Shown here piece by piece: positions 10,776 to 21,902 of a stretch of DNA of 64,000 nucleotides. Numbering within the stretch: the first letter of the stretch is position 1; the number at the start of each line of letters is the position of its first letter. The translations under genes and the position numbers were made by a program. Origin of the DNA: Euonymus europaeus. Lineage: Eukaryota > Streptophyta > Magnoliopsida > Celastrales > Celastraceae. The notes under the pieces are model-generated. The model did not search any database and was not told where the DNA came from. It was given only the letters and a program-made list of their open reading frames with translations. The stretch spans positions 6,091,001 to 6,155,000 of the forward strand of contig OY756972.1 of assembly GCA_963580455.1 (NCBI GenBank). Reading direction: 5' to 3'.

Positions 10776-13134
10776 ATGGAGAAATATTTAACAAAGTGGA
10801 AAGCTCAATCATCATCATCTGTCAACCAAGAAGATGCTTGTAAAAGAAGTCGGGTTACAATTGATGTATCGGATCTTCCTAAAGATCCCGGTGAACGTCC
10901 TCGAATTTCAGAATATGATCCAAATATTCGAGAGGAAGTTCGTAGGGCTTACTTATTAAGTGGTCCTTGTCAACCTCGCACTCATAACTTCCCACAAACT
11001 ACAATTGGAGGCTTACGAAGAAGGTTCAAATCTTCATGGTTTGATGAATTTCCTAATTGGTTGGAATATAGTATAAAGAAAGATGCCGCATTTTGCCTTT
11101 GTTGTTATCTTTTCAAACAAGAGTTGGGAGATCAAGGAGGTGGTGATTCTTTTGTTGTTGAAGGGTTTAGAAATTGGAAGAATAAAAAGAGTCTTCGAAT
11201 TCATGTTGGTGCAGTCAATAGTGTTCATTGTAGATCTTGGTCAATGTGTCAGGACTTATTGAATGAAAAACAACATATTGAAACAGTGGTTGTCAGGCTA
11301 TCTGATGAAGCTAAAAGTGACTACAGAGTTCGACTAACTGCATCACTTGACTGCATTCGGTTTCTTCTACGACAAGGGCTTTCTTTCCGTGGGCATGATG
11401 AATCTGATAACTCTAGCAACAAAGGTAATTTTCTTGAGCTTTTGGAGTGGCTTACAGAACAAAATGAAGATGTAAGGGCAGTTGCACTAAAAAATGCTCC
11501 TGAAAATTTGAAACTTGTTGCACCACATATTCAAAAAGATCTTGTTCATGCTGCTGCTATTGAAACTAGAAATGCTATTGTTAAAGAGCTTCAATTGGGT
11601 GATGGATTATTCTCTGTTCTTATTGATGAAGCTCAAGATGTATCTGTGAAAGAGCAGATGGCCATTGCTTTAAGATATGTGGATAAAAGGGGATGTGTGG
11701 TTGAATCATTTTTAGGCATCAGTCATGTTCCAAATACTTCAGCTCCTTCACTTAAGCAAGCACTAGATGAAACACTTTCTTCACATGGCCTTAGTATTTC
11801 AAGTTTGCGCGGACAAGGTTATGATGGAGCAAGTAATATGCAAGGTCACTTTAGTGGACTAAAGGCACTTGTTTTGAGAGAAAATGAAAGTGCATATTAT
11901 GTTCATTGTTTTGCTCATCAACTGCAACTAGTTCTTGTAGCAATAGCAAGGGAACATCCTCCGATTTCATCACTATTTGACTCAATCTCTCTCATAGTGA
12001 ATGTGGTTGGTGCATCAGGTAAGCGTCGTGATATGCTTCGAGAAAGTCAAACAACAAGAATTATTGAAGCTTTAAGTAGTGGTGATATTTCTAGTGGGAG
12101 GGGTCTCAATCAAGAAAGTACTATTGTTCGGGCTTGTGAAACACGTTGGGGTTCACATTATGGTACTTTGCTAAGCTTGATACGTTTGTTTCCATCTGTG
12201 GTGGATGTGCTTGATGCAATAGTAGATGATGCTGCTACATCAGATAAAAAAAGGCCAAGCTTTTAACTTGTTACAACTGATGCAATCTTTTGAGTTTGTG
12301 TTTAACTTGCATTTAATGAGAATTTTGTTGGGAATAACAAATGATTTGTCACAGGCATTACAGAGGAAGGATCAAGACATATTAAATGCCATGACATTGG
12401 TTAGAATATCCAAAGAGCGACTTCAGTTAATGAGGAATGAATGATGGACCTCTTTGATGGATGAAGTCTATTCTTTTTGTGGCAAAAATAACATTGAGGT
12501 TCCTAATATGGATGATGTGTACTTACCTCGAGGAAGATCTAGGCGGAGAGTTCATGAAGATACAAACCTTCATCATTATCAAAATGAGACATTCAATATG
12601 ATAATAGATATACAATTTCAGGAGCTGTGTTCTCGATTTAATGAAGTTACCAGTGAGTTGCTTATATGTGTTTCATGCCTCAATCCTTCTGATTCATTTG
12701 CTGCTTTTGAAAAGGAGAAGTTGATCCGTCTTGCAGAATTTTATCCAAGGGACTTCTCTGATATAGAGCATTTGGCACTTGCAGATCAACTTGATACTTT
12801 TGTTATTGATATGCGCTCTAGCATTGATTTCTCAGCATTAAAAGGAATCAGTGATCTTGCTCAAAAAATGATTGATACTAGAAGACATATTGTTTACACA
12901 CTAGTTTATAGACTTATAAGTTTAGCATTGATTCTACCAGTTGCAACTGCTACAGTTGAAAGAGCATTTTCTGCTATGAAGATTATCAAGAATCGACTTC
13001 GGAACCGAATGGGTGACCAATGGTTAAATGATAGTTTAGTTGTGTTCATTGAGAAAGATGTGTTTGATACTATTCCAAATGAGATCATCATGAAACGATT
13101 TCAAAATATGAAAAATCGTCGAGGACATTTGTAA
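10776..13134 (+). pseudogene. hAT transposase (TTF-type zinc finger/ZMYM1-like), two lesions
   Basis: The first frame (10776-12266) begins MEKYLTKWK. It has a TTF-type zinc-finger region around FPNWLEYSIKKDAAFCLCCY, then the hAT catalytic core with SVLIDEAQDVSVKEQMA, GQGYDGASNMQG and CETRWGSHYGTL. The remainder (12268-13134) ends with the hAT dimerisation domain, including LPVATATVERAFSAMK and NRLRNRM. Two breaks separate them: an extra A in a 7-A run near 12246-12252 shifts the frame, and a TGA at 12442-12444 stands where the family has a sense codon. Otherwise the protein looks complete at about 780 residues. This is a recently disabled copy. Confidence 0.88.
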
Positions 13135-14389
13135 ATTAACTTTTGATTAGTACTTATCTCTATTGTATGAAATGTTGATTTTTAATGTTATTTTTTATTT
13201 TTTCCAGGCATAATTACGTTAAAAAAAATCCGAGGGCGCTGCCCCCGGACCCCCACATGGCTTTGCCCGCCCTCACCCAGAATCCTGCGTCCGCCCCTGC
13301 TCTTCCCCTCTCTCTAAAGAATGCTCACATGTGTTATTTTTCCTCTTATTTTTCACGACATTTGCTCCTGTTCTTTTTTCTCTTGAACTTTTTGGTTCCT
13401 ATATTTTGTTAATAAACTCAGATTTAGCCACAAATATTCCATTGAATAATAAAAAAATGGTGCTCAATGAGAGGGATTTTCTCGGGACCCAATAGTGCTA
13501 ACGTCCACAATTGAGATTGGGTGGGCTTGAAGTTCATGGATTCGCCAAAATCCCTTGTATCTTCGATGAGAACTTCAAATTTGATGAAGAGAAACCAAAG
13601 ATTGGTTGGTTCTTGAAGTAGCAGTGAAGGGGGTGTTGTGGTTAGGGAGATCTAAGGCTGCGAGGACCCAAATAAAGTTATTTCCTGCTCGATGTGGAGC
13701 CTAATCAAAATGAATTAAAATCAATATTAACCATAATAATGAAACAATAAAATGATTGATCTCGAATTTTTCTTAGAAATGTACAGAAAATCGAACGAGA
13801 TAAAGTCTGAAAATCTCAGACATAGGAGCTCTGACGAGCTTGCCAGAAAAAACAAAAAAGATAAAAGAGCGTGTTTCGAGAGATAACGGGGATTAAATGG
13901 ATGGTCAGGATCATTTCAGCCTAAATAATGTGATTTGAACTGCAGCGTATCTGAGAAAACCTATATATATATATATTTTTCCTTTATATGTATTTTATAA
14001 GGTTTTTTTGGTGAAAAGTCCTTTATCTGGGCTTCTTATTCCATAAAGTCTTTTAAGACTTTTGGTGGCCCAATACATCCTTAAGTTTTTAAATTTTAGG
14101 TCAATAAGGACAAATTTAATATTTCATTTTATATTATGACAAATTTGCCCTTATGTATACCTAACTAACAGATTTTAGTATTTGGAACGAGTGAAACTGT
14201 TCCAAACCTCATGCTCCAGCCTCCCGAAAGCACTTCTTCTTCATTCAAAAAAAATCATCATCACACGTTCGATTCGACTACAACTTCTGATTGAATCTTT
14301 GGTTCAAATAGGTAATAATAAGATTATATTCATTCGATTAGAGCTATTGATTACATCTCATTTTGCAGCTACTTTTTCAGAGGATTTTT

Positions 14390-14805
14390 GTTGTTTTTGA
14401 GTTTTTGAGTTTCGAACTAACTCAATTTATCATTGAATGTTTTGATTTGTTGTTTCTAGAGTATTTTCTTAGATTTAGGAGTATTCTTTATGTTTAATTC
14501 AAATGATTTTGTTGATACTATTTTAGAGGATTTTTTTTGATTTTGAGTTTTTGAGTTTCAAGCTTTATCAATTTATCATCGAATGTTTTGAATTGCTGTT
14601 TCTGGAGTATTTTCGTAGATCTAGAAGTATTTTTTTTATGTTTAATCAAATGATTTTGTGGTAACTTTTTTAGAGGATTTTTGTTGATTATGAGTTTTTG
14701 AGTTTCGAATTATCTTAATTTTCAATTACATTTTTTGATTTGTTATTTCTGGATTATTTTTGTAGATCTAGGAGTATTTTTTATGTTTAATTCAAATGAT
14801 TTTTT
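14390..14805 (+). repeat. Three ~140-bp tandem copies in the MULE leader
   Basis: Blocks starting GAGGATTTTTGTTG at about 14390, 14526 and 14673 each continue through GAGTTTTTGAGTTTC, a TTTGATTTGTTG-like string and AGGAGTATTTTTTATG. They are imperfect direct repeats upstream of the transposase frame. Confidence 0.8.
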
Positions 14806-15049
14806 AATGATTTATGTTAGTTCACTTATTATGTTAGTTAACTTGATTTTATCATTAATGATGAATTTTATTTCGTTTTAGTATTAGTTAATGATTTTTG
14901 TTATCTCTTTGTATTTGAATTGTGTATGATTGATGAAATTGCAACTATTGCCTATTTCCTCTATTTTTAGTTTACTTTCAGAGGATTTTATATTTATATA
15001 TTATCTGATTTTGATTTTACAATGAATTTTCTCATTTATAGGTTTTGAT

Positions 15050-15807
15050 ATGTCTGAAGTGATCATGTTCATTTGTAAATATGGCAATCAAACTGCTATT
15101 AAGAGGCTCCCAGAACTTTTTTCGTATGATTTGTTGGTTGAATTTGTATGTCAAAAGTGGTTTGAGTTGTCTCATTCCATTATGAAATTTTCATATTCTA
15201 TACCTGGTCATATTAGTTGTATCAAGGAGAATGATGAGGATATGCAGAATATGTTATATTTGGTTCGTCCTAGTGGTTTGGATCGTGTTGAGGTTGTTGT
15301 TAATTCTAGTGGTCCATTGTTACTTGAAGGGACAACAAGTTCTGAAATTATACATTCAAATCTGTTGATTGATTTACAATGTCCAGAGTCTAATGAGAAT
15401 GACTTACTTTTGAAGTTTTGGTCAATCATGAGATGGATCGTGTTGATATTGCTTTACATACATGCTCTTGCGGTCATTGGCAACACAATAGTTTTCCATG
15501 TTCACATGCCATAGCAGCTTTACATAAGAGCACTGATAAGTCTTTTGATTTTGTAGACAGCTATTTTCATGCTCAATCTTATATCCAAAGTTACTCCATT
15601 CCTATTTGCCCTGTCTCAACTTTTGGCAAGCCAGATTTGAGACTTGTGAATCTTGTTGTGCTCCCTCTATTGTGTAAGAAGCAGCCTGGTAGGCCGAGGA
15701 AGAACAGGATTCCTTCACGTGGAGAGGTTATTTCCAAGAGAATTAGGTGTGGTAGGTGTGGTTGTTTTGCTAATCATAATAGGAGATCTTGTACTGCAGA
15801 GATTTGA
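15050..15807 (+). pseudogene. MULE transposase with internal deletion (N-domain joined to SWIM finger)
   Basis: The frame 15050-15514 starts MSEVIMFICKYGN and resembles the PB1-like N-terminal region of plant MuDR transposases. Near 15410 it loses homology. A second frame (15418-15807) carries the SWIM zinc finger CSCGHWQHNSFPCSHAIAA, then a basic tail (QPGRPRKNRIPSRGE) and a zinc knuckle-like CGRCGCFANHNRRSC before its stop. The whole DDE catalytic domain is absent. The two frames overlap but are out of phase. It could at most make a DNA-binding fragment, and only the N-terminal part has a start. Confidence 0.8.
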
Positions 15808-16429
15808 CTCATTGATTTTAGGCGTTTGATTTCGGGGGAAATAAGATGGTAATTGATTAGGGCTTAATGGAATAAGGGTATTTTTGACCATAAAGTTTTG
15901 ATAGACTTTTTAGAATATTGGAAAGTTTGAGATCCTTAATGGAATTCATAATGTCACTTAAGGATCTATTGGTAAATCCCCCCATTTTATAAATGTGAGT
16001 TTTTTATTATTTCAGGTGTGGTTAAATATTTTTTTAATATCTACACGGTGCAAATATACACGGGTGTAGCCAAGGCCAGCCCTTGCATAAAGTAGTCAAA
16101 ATAAAGACTTTGGATACTAGGCTAGATGGGCCACCAACTTTTTAATTTTTTTTTATTACCCAATCTATTAGTCTAGTCCAAAATCTACAATTCACTACAA
16201 TCTCAACCAAAGATAAACCCCAATTTCCCTCCTTCCTCTCCTCTTTGCTTCTACAATAATGCCCAAATCACTTTCACAATTCATTCTACTTAATTTTTGT
16301 CGAAATGGTTACCTCAACTCTTCATCGATGCAAGTCAAAGTTGAAACAAGATTGCTGATGAATTTTTTAATGTATTGTCTGAATTTGTAATTTTTTTTAC
16401 CCACTTTGGACACCAAAATGATTATTAAG

Positions 16430-19400
16430 ACCGATGCGGCCGGAAGAAATAAGCCCTCCAGATTCTCCTCAATATCAACAAGACTAACTTGTGAAGCCTA
16501 CCTCCATTGTGGGTATCCATAATCTCAAATTAATGAAGATGAAGCCCATATGCTCAACAGCCCATAATGAAGATAAAGCCCAACGGGCCATTCAACGCTA
16601 ATAGGCTCACCTAGTTCCTAGTTTTATATATTATGTGATATGTGATATTTTCAATAATTCTTAATGAAAAATCAACAATACAAACATCTTTATGGTATCA
16701 GAGGGAGAGGACTCCAACGAGTTAACTTCCACTTCGGCCATGGCACTTCCTTCTTCATCTCACACCACGACAATCACTCTTCTCATCAGAGGGACTTCCA
16801 CCACTATTTCAGTTTATGTTATTGCTCTCATTCTCATAAAGCTACTAGCAACCACCTTCACTTCATGGAGGCTTCAATTCACTTCTCTGTTACGTGCTTA
16901 TGGCCTTATAGGCTATGTTGGTGGGCCATTTACTATGAGGAATTTATTGCAGCTTCTCTATATCATAAATGGCAATCTCAAGATCAGTTCATTTATTTCT
17001 TTGGCTTTTGTTGTAAAGGACCAGCCCTCAAGTGTAGTCATGGCTACGGGCAGTGCATCAATGGAATCTATCATATTTCCTCCACTCCCAAAGCTTGTTT
17101 TGTAGCATCTCTTATCATCAAAACCAGTCCAGATGGATGGCATCATCATCTTGGCCATCCCTCATCTCACAGTTGATCAATTCTTTTCAATTCTACTCTT
17201 CTACTGTGTACTCAATCATATTTCCTATCATCCCTAAAATTTAGCTCTTGTACTGTTAATAAGATGCACAAATTGCCCTTTAAGACATCAAGCATAGTTA
17301 GTGATTTTTCATATTCTTTACAGTGATGTTTAGGGTTTTCCTCCATTTTTTTCAATTGATGGTTTTCGATATTACGTCATATTTGTAGGACATTTCATAT
17401 GCTATGCATGGCTATTCCCTATATCTCAAAAATCCGATGTCTATAACATATTTATTCAATTCAAACAATTAGTTGAAAAACAATTTCAAGTCCCTAATCG
17501 AACTCTTTATACTGACAACGAGGGTGAATTCAAAAAACTCAAACCCTATCTACCTGAGCAAGGCATAAGCTGATGACAATCTCCCCCCCTCACACACCTC
17601 AACACATAGCTTTTGCATAGCAAGAACATTGTCATCTCATTGAGGTCACTCGCACCCTTCTACACTATACTAGCTTACCATACAGCTTCTGGTCTTTTGT
17701 AGTGCAAACTGTACCTTATCTGGTCAATTGCCAACCTCTCACTCCTACTGCCCCTTCCACTTCTTTCTCTATTTTATTCAATCAAAAACCTGATTTTCTC
17801 TAACTAAATTTTTTTGGATGCACATGCTACCCCTAGGTTAGGCCTTTTTCCTCTCATAAGTTATAAAAGCCAAAAATGATAAAGATCCTAGTGATTTTCA
17901 TCCCAAAAACATTCCAACAATGTGTATCATTAATTTATTGGATGTGATTTTCAATGGTTCCCTTGTTATAATATCGCCATATTCAATGAATGATTGTAGC
18001 ACACTACTAGGATGCTTTTGGGATAAAAATCATCGGGATCTCTAGCAATACTATATAAAATCGTTACAAGCAATGCATATTTTTCTGAAACTCCCCTACA
18101 CAGAGTTCCTGTAAGTGCTTTGATCTAGAAACACACAAAGTGTATCTATCTCATCATGTGCTATTTAAAGAGTCCATTTTTCCTTCTTTCAAATACTCCC
18201 TTCCTCCGCACCTACCTGTTTCCATGACTTCCTCTTCTACAACATCTCTGGTTGTTCTTGAATCGCTTCCCAACATACTCCACCACATCATCCAAGTCCC
18301 CAATATGATACATCATCTCTATCCGTTAACTCTTTTATAGCTATAGACCCTATTTTCTTTTCGCAACCTCCACCATTAGCTCCATCTCTACCTTGCATGA
18401 AAACTCACTCAATGAGCAAAATTTTTAAGCCCAAGTACCTTAATCAAACTACTATTCAACCTTTACCTGATACTATTGAACCTATAGGTGTTCTCTCCAC
18501 CCTTAAAAATCCTCTCTGGAAATTCACTGCCTTCCAAGATCACAAAATATGGAATTTTGTGCCTCCTCCAGCCCATAAAGCCATTGGTTCAAAGTGGATC
18601 TTTAGGGTAAATGCAACCCATATAGAACCATGGCCCATCTTGTTGCCTAGAGATTGGCCCAAAGACCAAGCCTTGACTATACTAACACCTTCAGCCCATT
18701 ACCCTATAAACGGTTCTCATTTGTGTAAATTACACAAATCCATTTATTGTTTGAAACATGCACCCTTTGCTTGGTACACTACTCTTAAATCATGTATTCT
18801 CACATTAAGTTTATCAACTATAAGCCGATCACTCTCTTTTCGTTCTACAAGAAAACACTCATCTCATGTACCTGCTAGTCTATGTAGACAATTCAATTCT
18901 CACATTCCTTTTCTTCATCGAATTACATATGCCTTAGCTTCTGAATTCTCTCTTAAAGATCTAAGAGGTTTGTCCTTTTTTCCCTCTATCCTCCCATCTT
19001 TCTACTAACATTCACGATGGCAACATCCTCTCTGACCCAACTCAGTATCTTCATATTTTGGGTAGTTTATAATAACGCTAACACTTCATAATCTCAGTTT
19101 TGCGGTTTACCCGTTGGCTCAATTCATGAGTAAGCACACCGATACCCACTAGTCACTTCTCAAATTTGTGTTTCGATATCTCAAGGGTACATTCAATCAA
19201 GGCATTACAATCGATAGGAAAACTCACCTATCTCTCCAAGGGTACTCTAACTCGGACAAGGCAGGGAATTCTGATGACCTAACTTCAACTCCTGTTCATG
19301 TAATTTTTCTTGGATCTACTCCAATCTCTTGGAGATTTCATAAACAATGATTCTTAGCTCACTCATCCACTTAAGATGAGTATTAAGCCCCTGTATCTAC

Positions 19401-19620
19401 CACTTCAGTAATTGTCTGGTTTAAACACTTACTTCTTGGGCTTCATTGGGATTTATCTCAATCGCTTCTGATTCATTGTGATAATTGGGCGACCAACTCG
19501 ATCTTAAATCCTATTTTACACTCTTGAATGAAACATATTGTTATTGAAGTAACTGACACAAAAAATGAAGTTGCCACTAATTAATTTTTGGAGTGCAATT
19601 GGACACCCATTCTTCAAAAA
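16430..19620 (+). mobile_element. Degenerate Ty1/copia element (5' LTR end to RNase H)
   Basis: The 3' end of a 5' LTR lies before 16690, and TGGTATCAGAG at 16693-16703 is the initiator-Met tRNA primer-binding motif. Gag follows at 16692 (ISVYVIALILIKLLATT and, further on, TSLLRAYGLIGYVGG). Next come a GAG-pre-integrase piece (WHHHLGHPSSHS near 17140-17175), integrase pieces to about 17850, reverse transcriptase (PLWKFTAFQDHKIWNFVPPP and GSKWIFRVN, 18500-18620), and RNase H (FRYLKGTFNQG near 19170 and HCDNWATNS near 19475). All domains are broken by stops. No 3' LTR was found, so the right end is truncated; the left LTR start is uncertain. Confidence 0.8.
16693..16703 (+). promoter_or_regulatory. 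Retrotransposon primer-binding site
   Basis: TGGTATCAGAG matches the complement of the 3' end of plant initiator methionine tRNA, the usual copia primer, directly after the LTR. Confidence 0.7.
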
Positions 19621-19932
19621 ATAGTTAGAGGGCCCTAAATTTGGCGCTAATTGAGCCATAGATTGTGAGCTTACTGATTCAAAGCTCTCATGAGATCTCG
19701 TTGGCATGCCCTACCAAATGAAGAGAAAGTCTCAAGGGAAACTTAGAGGTTATAATTCCCCAATTACATTCCTATTTATTAGTCTTCTTTCCACTACAAC
19801 ATCAACTCATCTTTGGCTGTGTGTGAAGATGTTTATTTTGGACACATGGTTAGCCAACTCATCAAATTCCAAGATCTTAGTCTTAAGATATTCGTATTCA
19901 TTTTGTTCTCTTAGTCGATCGAATCCTCTGTA

Positions 19933-20082
19933 ATGGGAAAAGGAAATGCAGCTTTTCCAATTGATAGACTTTTGACTGATACAGACGGATTCCAATTTAC
20001 AGATAAAGAAGCCTTAGCCTTTTTAGATGACCAACTTGAAAACCAGCTTTCTTTAAAGGGAATGCTCCAAACTATTTTATAA
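19933..20082 (+). CDS. Unrecognised 49-codon frame
   Basis: The frame begins MGKGNAAFPIDRLL and ends KGMLQTIL before TAA. The composition looks protein-like (DTDGFQFTDKEALAFLDDQL), but I recognise no family. It lies between the decayed copia element and a minus-strand LTR. It may be an exon fragment or part of an unidentified element. The evidence for it being coding is only its amino-acid texture. Confidence 0.2.
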   Translation: MGKGNAAFPIDRLLTDTDGFQFTDKEALAFLDDQLENQLSLKGMLQTIL

Positions 20083-20099
20083 AAGAAGGGAGCAATATT

Positions 20100-20590
20100 T
20101 GTAGATGGAGATTGTGAGTGAGTATGGGGAAAATATTAGACACTCCATAATGATAGAGTTTGGAGAGGATAATAATCCCTTATTATTTTCATATCACTCA
20201 TTGTACAAGTCTTGTGTCTATATAGCTATCAATGACATTGTGAAAGGATAAAGATAAATATCCTAATTACCTAAACATAATCAATCTATATTTACAGGTA
20301 ATCAAATATGGAGATAATAGAGGAGATGCTATTGGTTGATTGGAAGAGATAATATCTTCCATATTTGGTAACAACCCCATTAAACTTTAGGTGCAGGTAG
20401 TTGGAGCTGAGTGTGGAAAATTGAGGATAAGAATATGCCTTTGTGAGGAGATCCGCCAACATGTATTCTGTGGAAACATGTGGTAATATAATGTGTCCCT
20501 TCTTGTAATTTGTGCATACTAGAGACAGCCAAGCTCGATATGCTTTAAAGTCGCACTGAAAACTTTAAACCTTCAAAAACATATGCAAAT
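20100..20590 (-). mobile_element. Minus-strand copia 3' end: RNase H tail plus LTR
   Basis: Read on the minus strand, 20590-20385 encodes the copia RNase H C-terminus, including KGHIILPHVSTEYMLADLLT and YPQFSTLSSN. A short polypurine-like stretch (AAAGTTTAATGGGG) follows, then an LTR that starts TGTTACC at 20373 and probably ends CCATCTACA near 20100. Nothing upstream of RNase H is present, so this is a truncated copy. Confidence 0.7.
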
Positions 20591-20748
20591 GCCCTCAAGG
20601 ATGTATGCGTGAATGTTGGAAAAAAAAAACTTTAGCTAAAAAAGGACACACTCAAGGAGGTCTCATATAAAAATATTCGCTCAAAGAATATGCAAGCTTT
20701 TTAAATCATAAGCAAACTCCATACTAGGGTTCCTAGCACAAGTGTCTA

Positions 20749-21430
20749 TATATATATATATATTCCACTTAGATTACCCTAGTAACTGGCCTAAAAGATA
20801 TGCATAATCTTATCCTTAGAAATTAGGTGAAGATTGCATACTAATTAAGTAAAACAAGGGCCTAAGAATTAAGGAATCGACTTCCTTAATAAAAAGAGTT
20901 GATTATCTCCAAAATAAGGAAGGAATAAATCTTTAAGAATGAGAGAATCGATCCTAAAAACTCCCTCAAATTTTGGTCCAATCAATCAATTAATTGAATC
21001 AATTATTTCATTAAAATCAATCACAAAATTGCATTATGAAAACATGTGATTAAAACCTGAAACGCACATTTTAAATCTTGATGCACATGCAGATTATATA
21101 AGGCTTACCTGGATTCCATGTAAGATACATTCAGGTTAGCAAATCTAAAATTTCTTGTTACATTTATGATTACATGGTCAAGCATAATGTCACACAAAAT
21201 ATCCTACACAATATTTGCATATCTGGACTCAAATATATTTAGATTTTTAGATGTACTTAATTGATCATTGATATAAATCCAAACAAATATATCGAGCAAT
21301 ACTTCAATATGGGTTGGGGTCCAAACATTTGAATCAGACAAGATTTTTATCTTTGAAATTGGATCTAGTTTTAAATTGAACAAAATATTTGTGTTTGAAC
21401 CCGAATTTTGGACATATACACGCCTTGGAT
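20749..21430. other. Intergenic AT-rich stretch
   Basis: A short (AT)n run near 20750-20763 is followed by about 650 bp of AT-rich sequence with no coding frame, terminal repeat or RNA gene that I can support. Confidence 0.5.
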
Positions 21431-21902
21431 GAGAGTATTTCTCACAGCGTATAAGTTAGCGTAATATAAGCTAAAGAAAAGCTTTCAAATAAGCTGTGTT
21501 GTGTTTGGTTAAGAGTATAATCATGCTAGAGTATAAGCTGTCAAATTACAATTAGGGGCATTTTGAGTACCACTTATATATTAAAGTATTTATGTATACT
21601 TTTCAATTATTTTTATTTTCAAACTACTTTTATATTTAATTGTTGAAATTATTGTCATTAAAATTTAAAAATAATTAATAAGACAAATTTATTACCAGTC
21701 ATACTTCAATTTCAACAAATACACGTGCTACACACATACATATATTACGATTTTTTTTAATCACACATATGAGATACATGTTTTACAAATACATATGGTA
21801 CACAAATACACATATTACAAAAAAAAATTACAATCACACATAAGAGGTACAAGTTTCACAAATACACGTGATACACGCATAAGTATACGTATTTCTTCAC
21901 AC

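Larger units (their letters stand above)
10024..13299 (+). mobile_element. hAT transposon with 8-bp TSD (CTCTTCCC)
   Basis: The element starts CAGTGGCGGACACATG and ends CCTGCGTCCGCCCCTG; the reversed right end reads CAGGGGCGGACGCAGG, a short hAT-type terminal inverted repeat. The 8-bp direct repeat CTCTTCCC flanks it at 10016-10023 and 13300-13307. It is 3276 bp long, contains one transposase frame in the same orientation, and sits inside the 67-bp-TIR element. The clean TSD indicates a fairly recent insertion. Confidence 0.93.
9728..13961. mobile_element. TIR element with 67-bp inverted ends, hosting a hAT
   Basis: The left end (9728-9794, starting GGTTTTCTCAGATAAGCTG) is matched by the reverse complement of 13895-13961 with about 4 mismatches in 67. 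Both ends abut TA dinucleotide runs (9707-9727 and 13962-13976), so the target duplication is masked or the element inserted in a TA microsatellite. Without the 3.28-kb hAT inside, the element is about 950 bp and has no coding sequence, so it is non-autonomous. The superfamily is unclear; a Mutator-like MITE is possible. Confidence 0.8.
14001..15983 (+). mobile_element. Deleted MULE with 9-bp TSD (ATTTTATAA)
   Basis: ATTTTATAA occurs at 13992-14000 and again at 15984-15992, a 9-bp direct repeat typical of Mutator-like elements. The ends (GGTTTTTTTGGTGAAAAG, and the reversed right end GGGGGGATTTACCAATAG) are only loosely inverted. The 1983-bp interior carries the N- and C-terminal parts of a MULE transposase with the catalytic middle missing. 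It lies about 40 bp from the right end of the neighbouring TIR element. Confidence 0.8.

Noticed and set aside
14182..14400. 72-codon plus frame
   Set aside because: T-rich MULE leader next to tandem repeats; no motif.
16664..17176. 170-codon plus frame beginning MKNQQYKHL
   Set aside because: A mixed-frame reading over copia gag; the true gag text is in other frames, and the only pol-like part is its C-terminal GAG-pre-integrase remnant.
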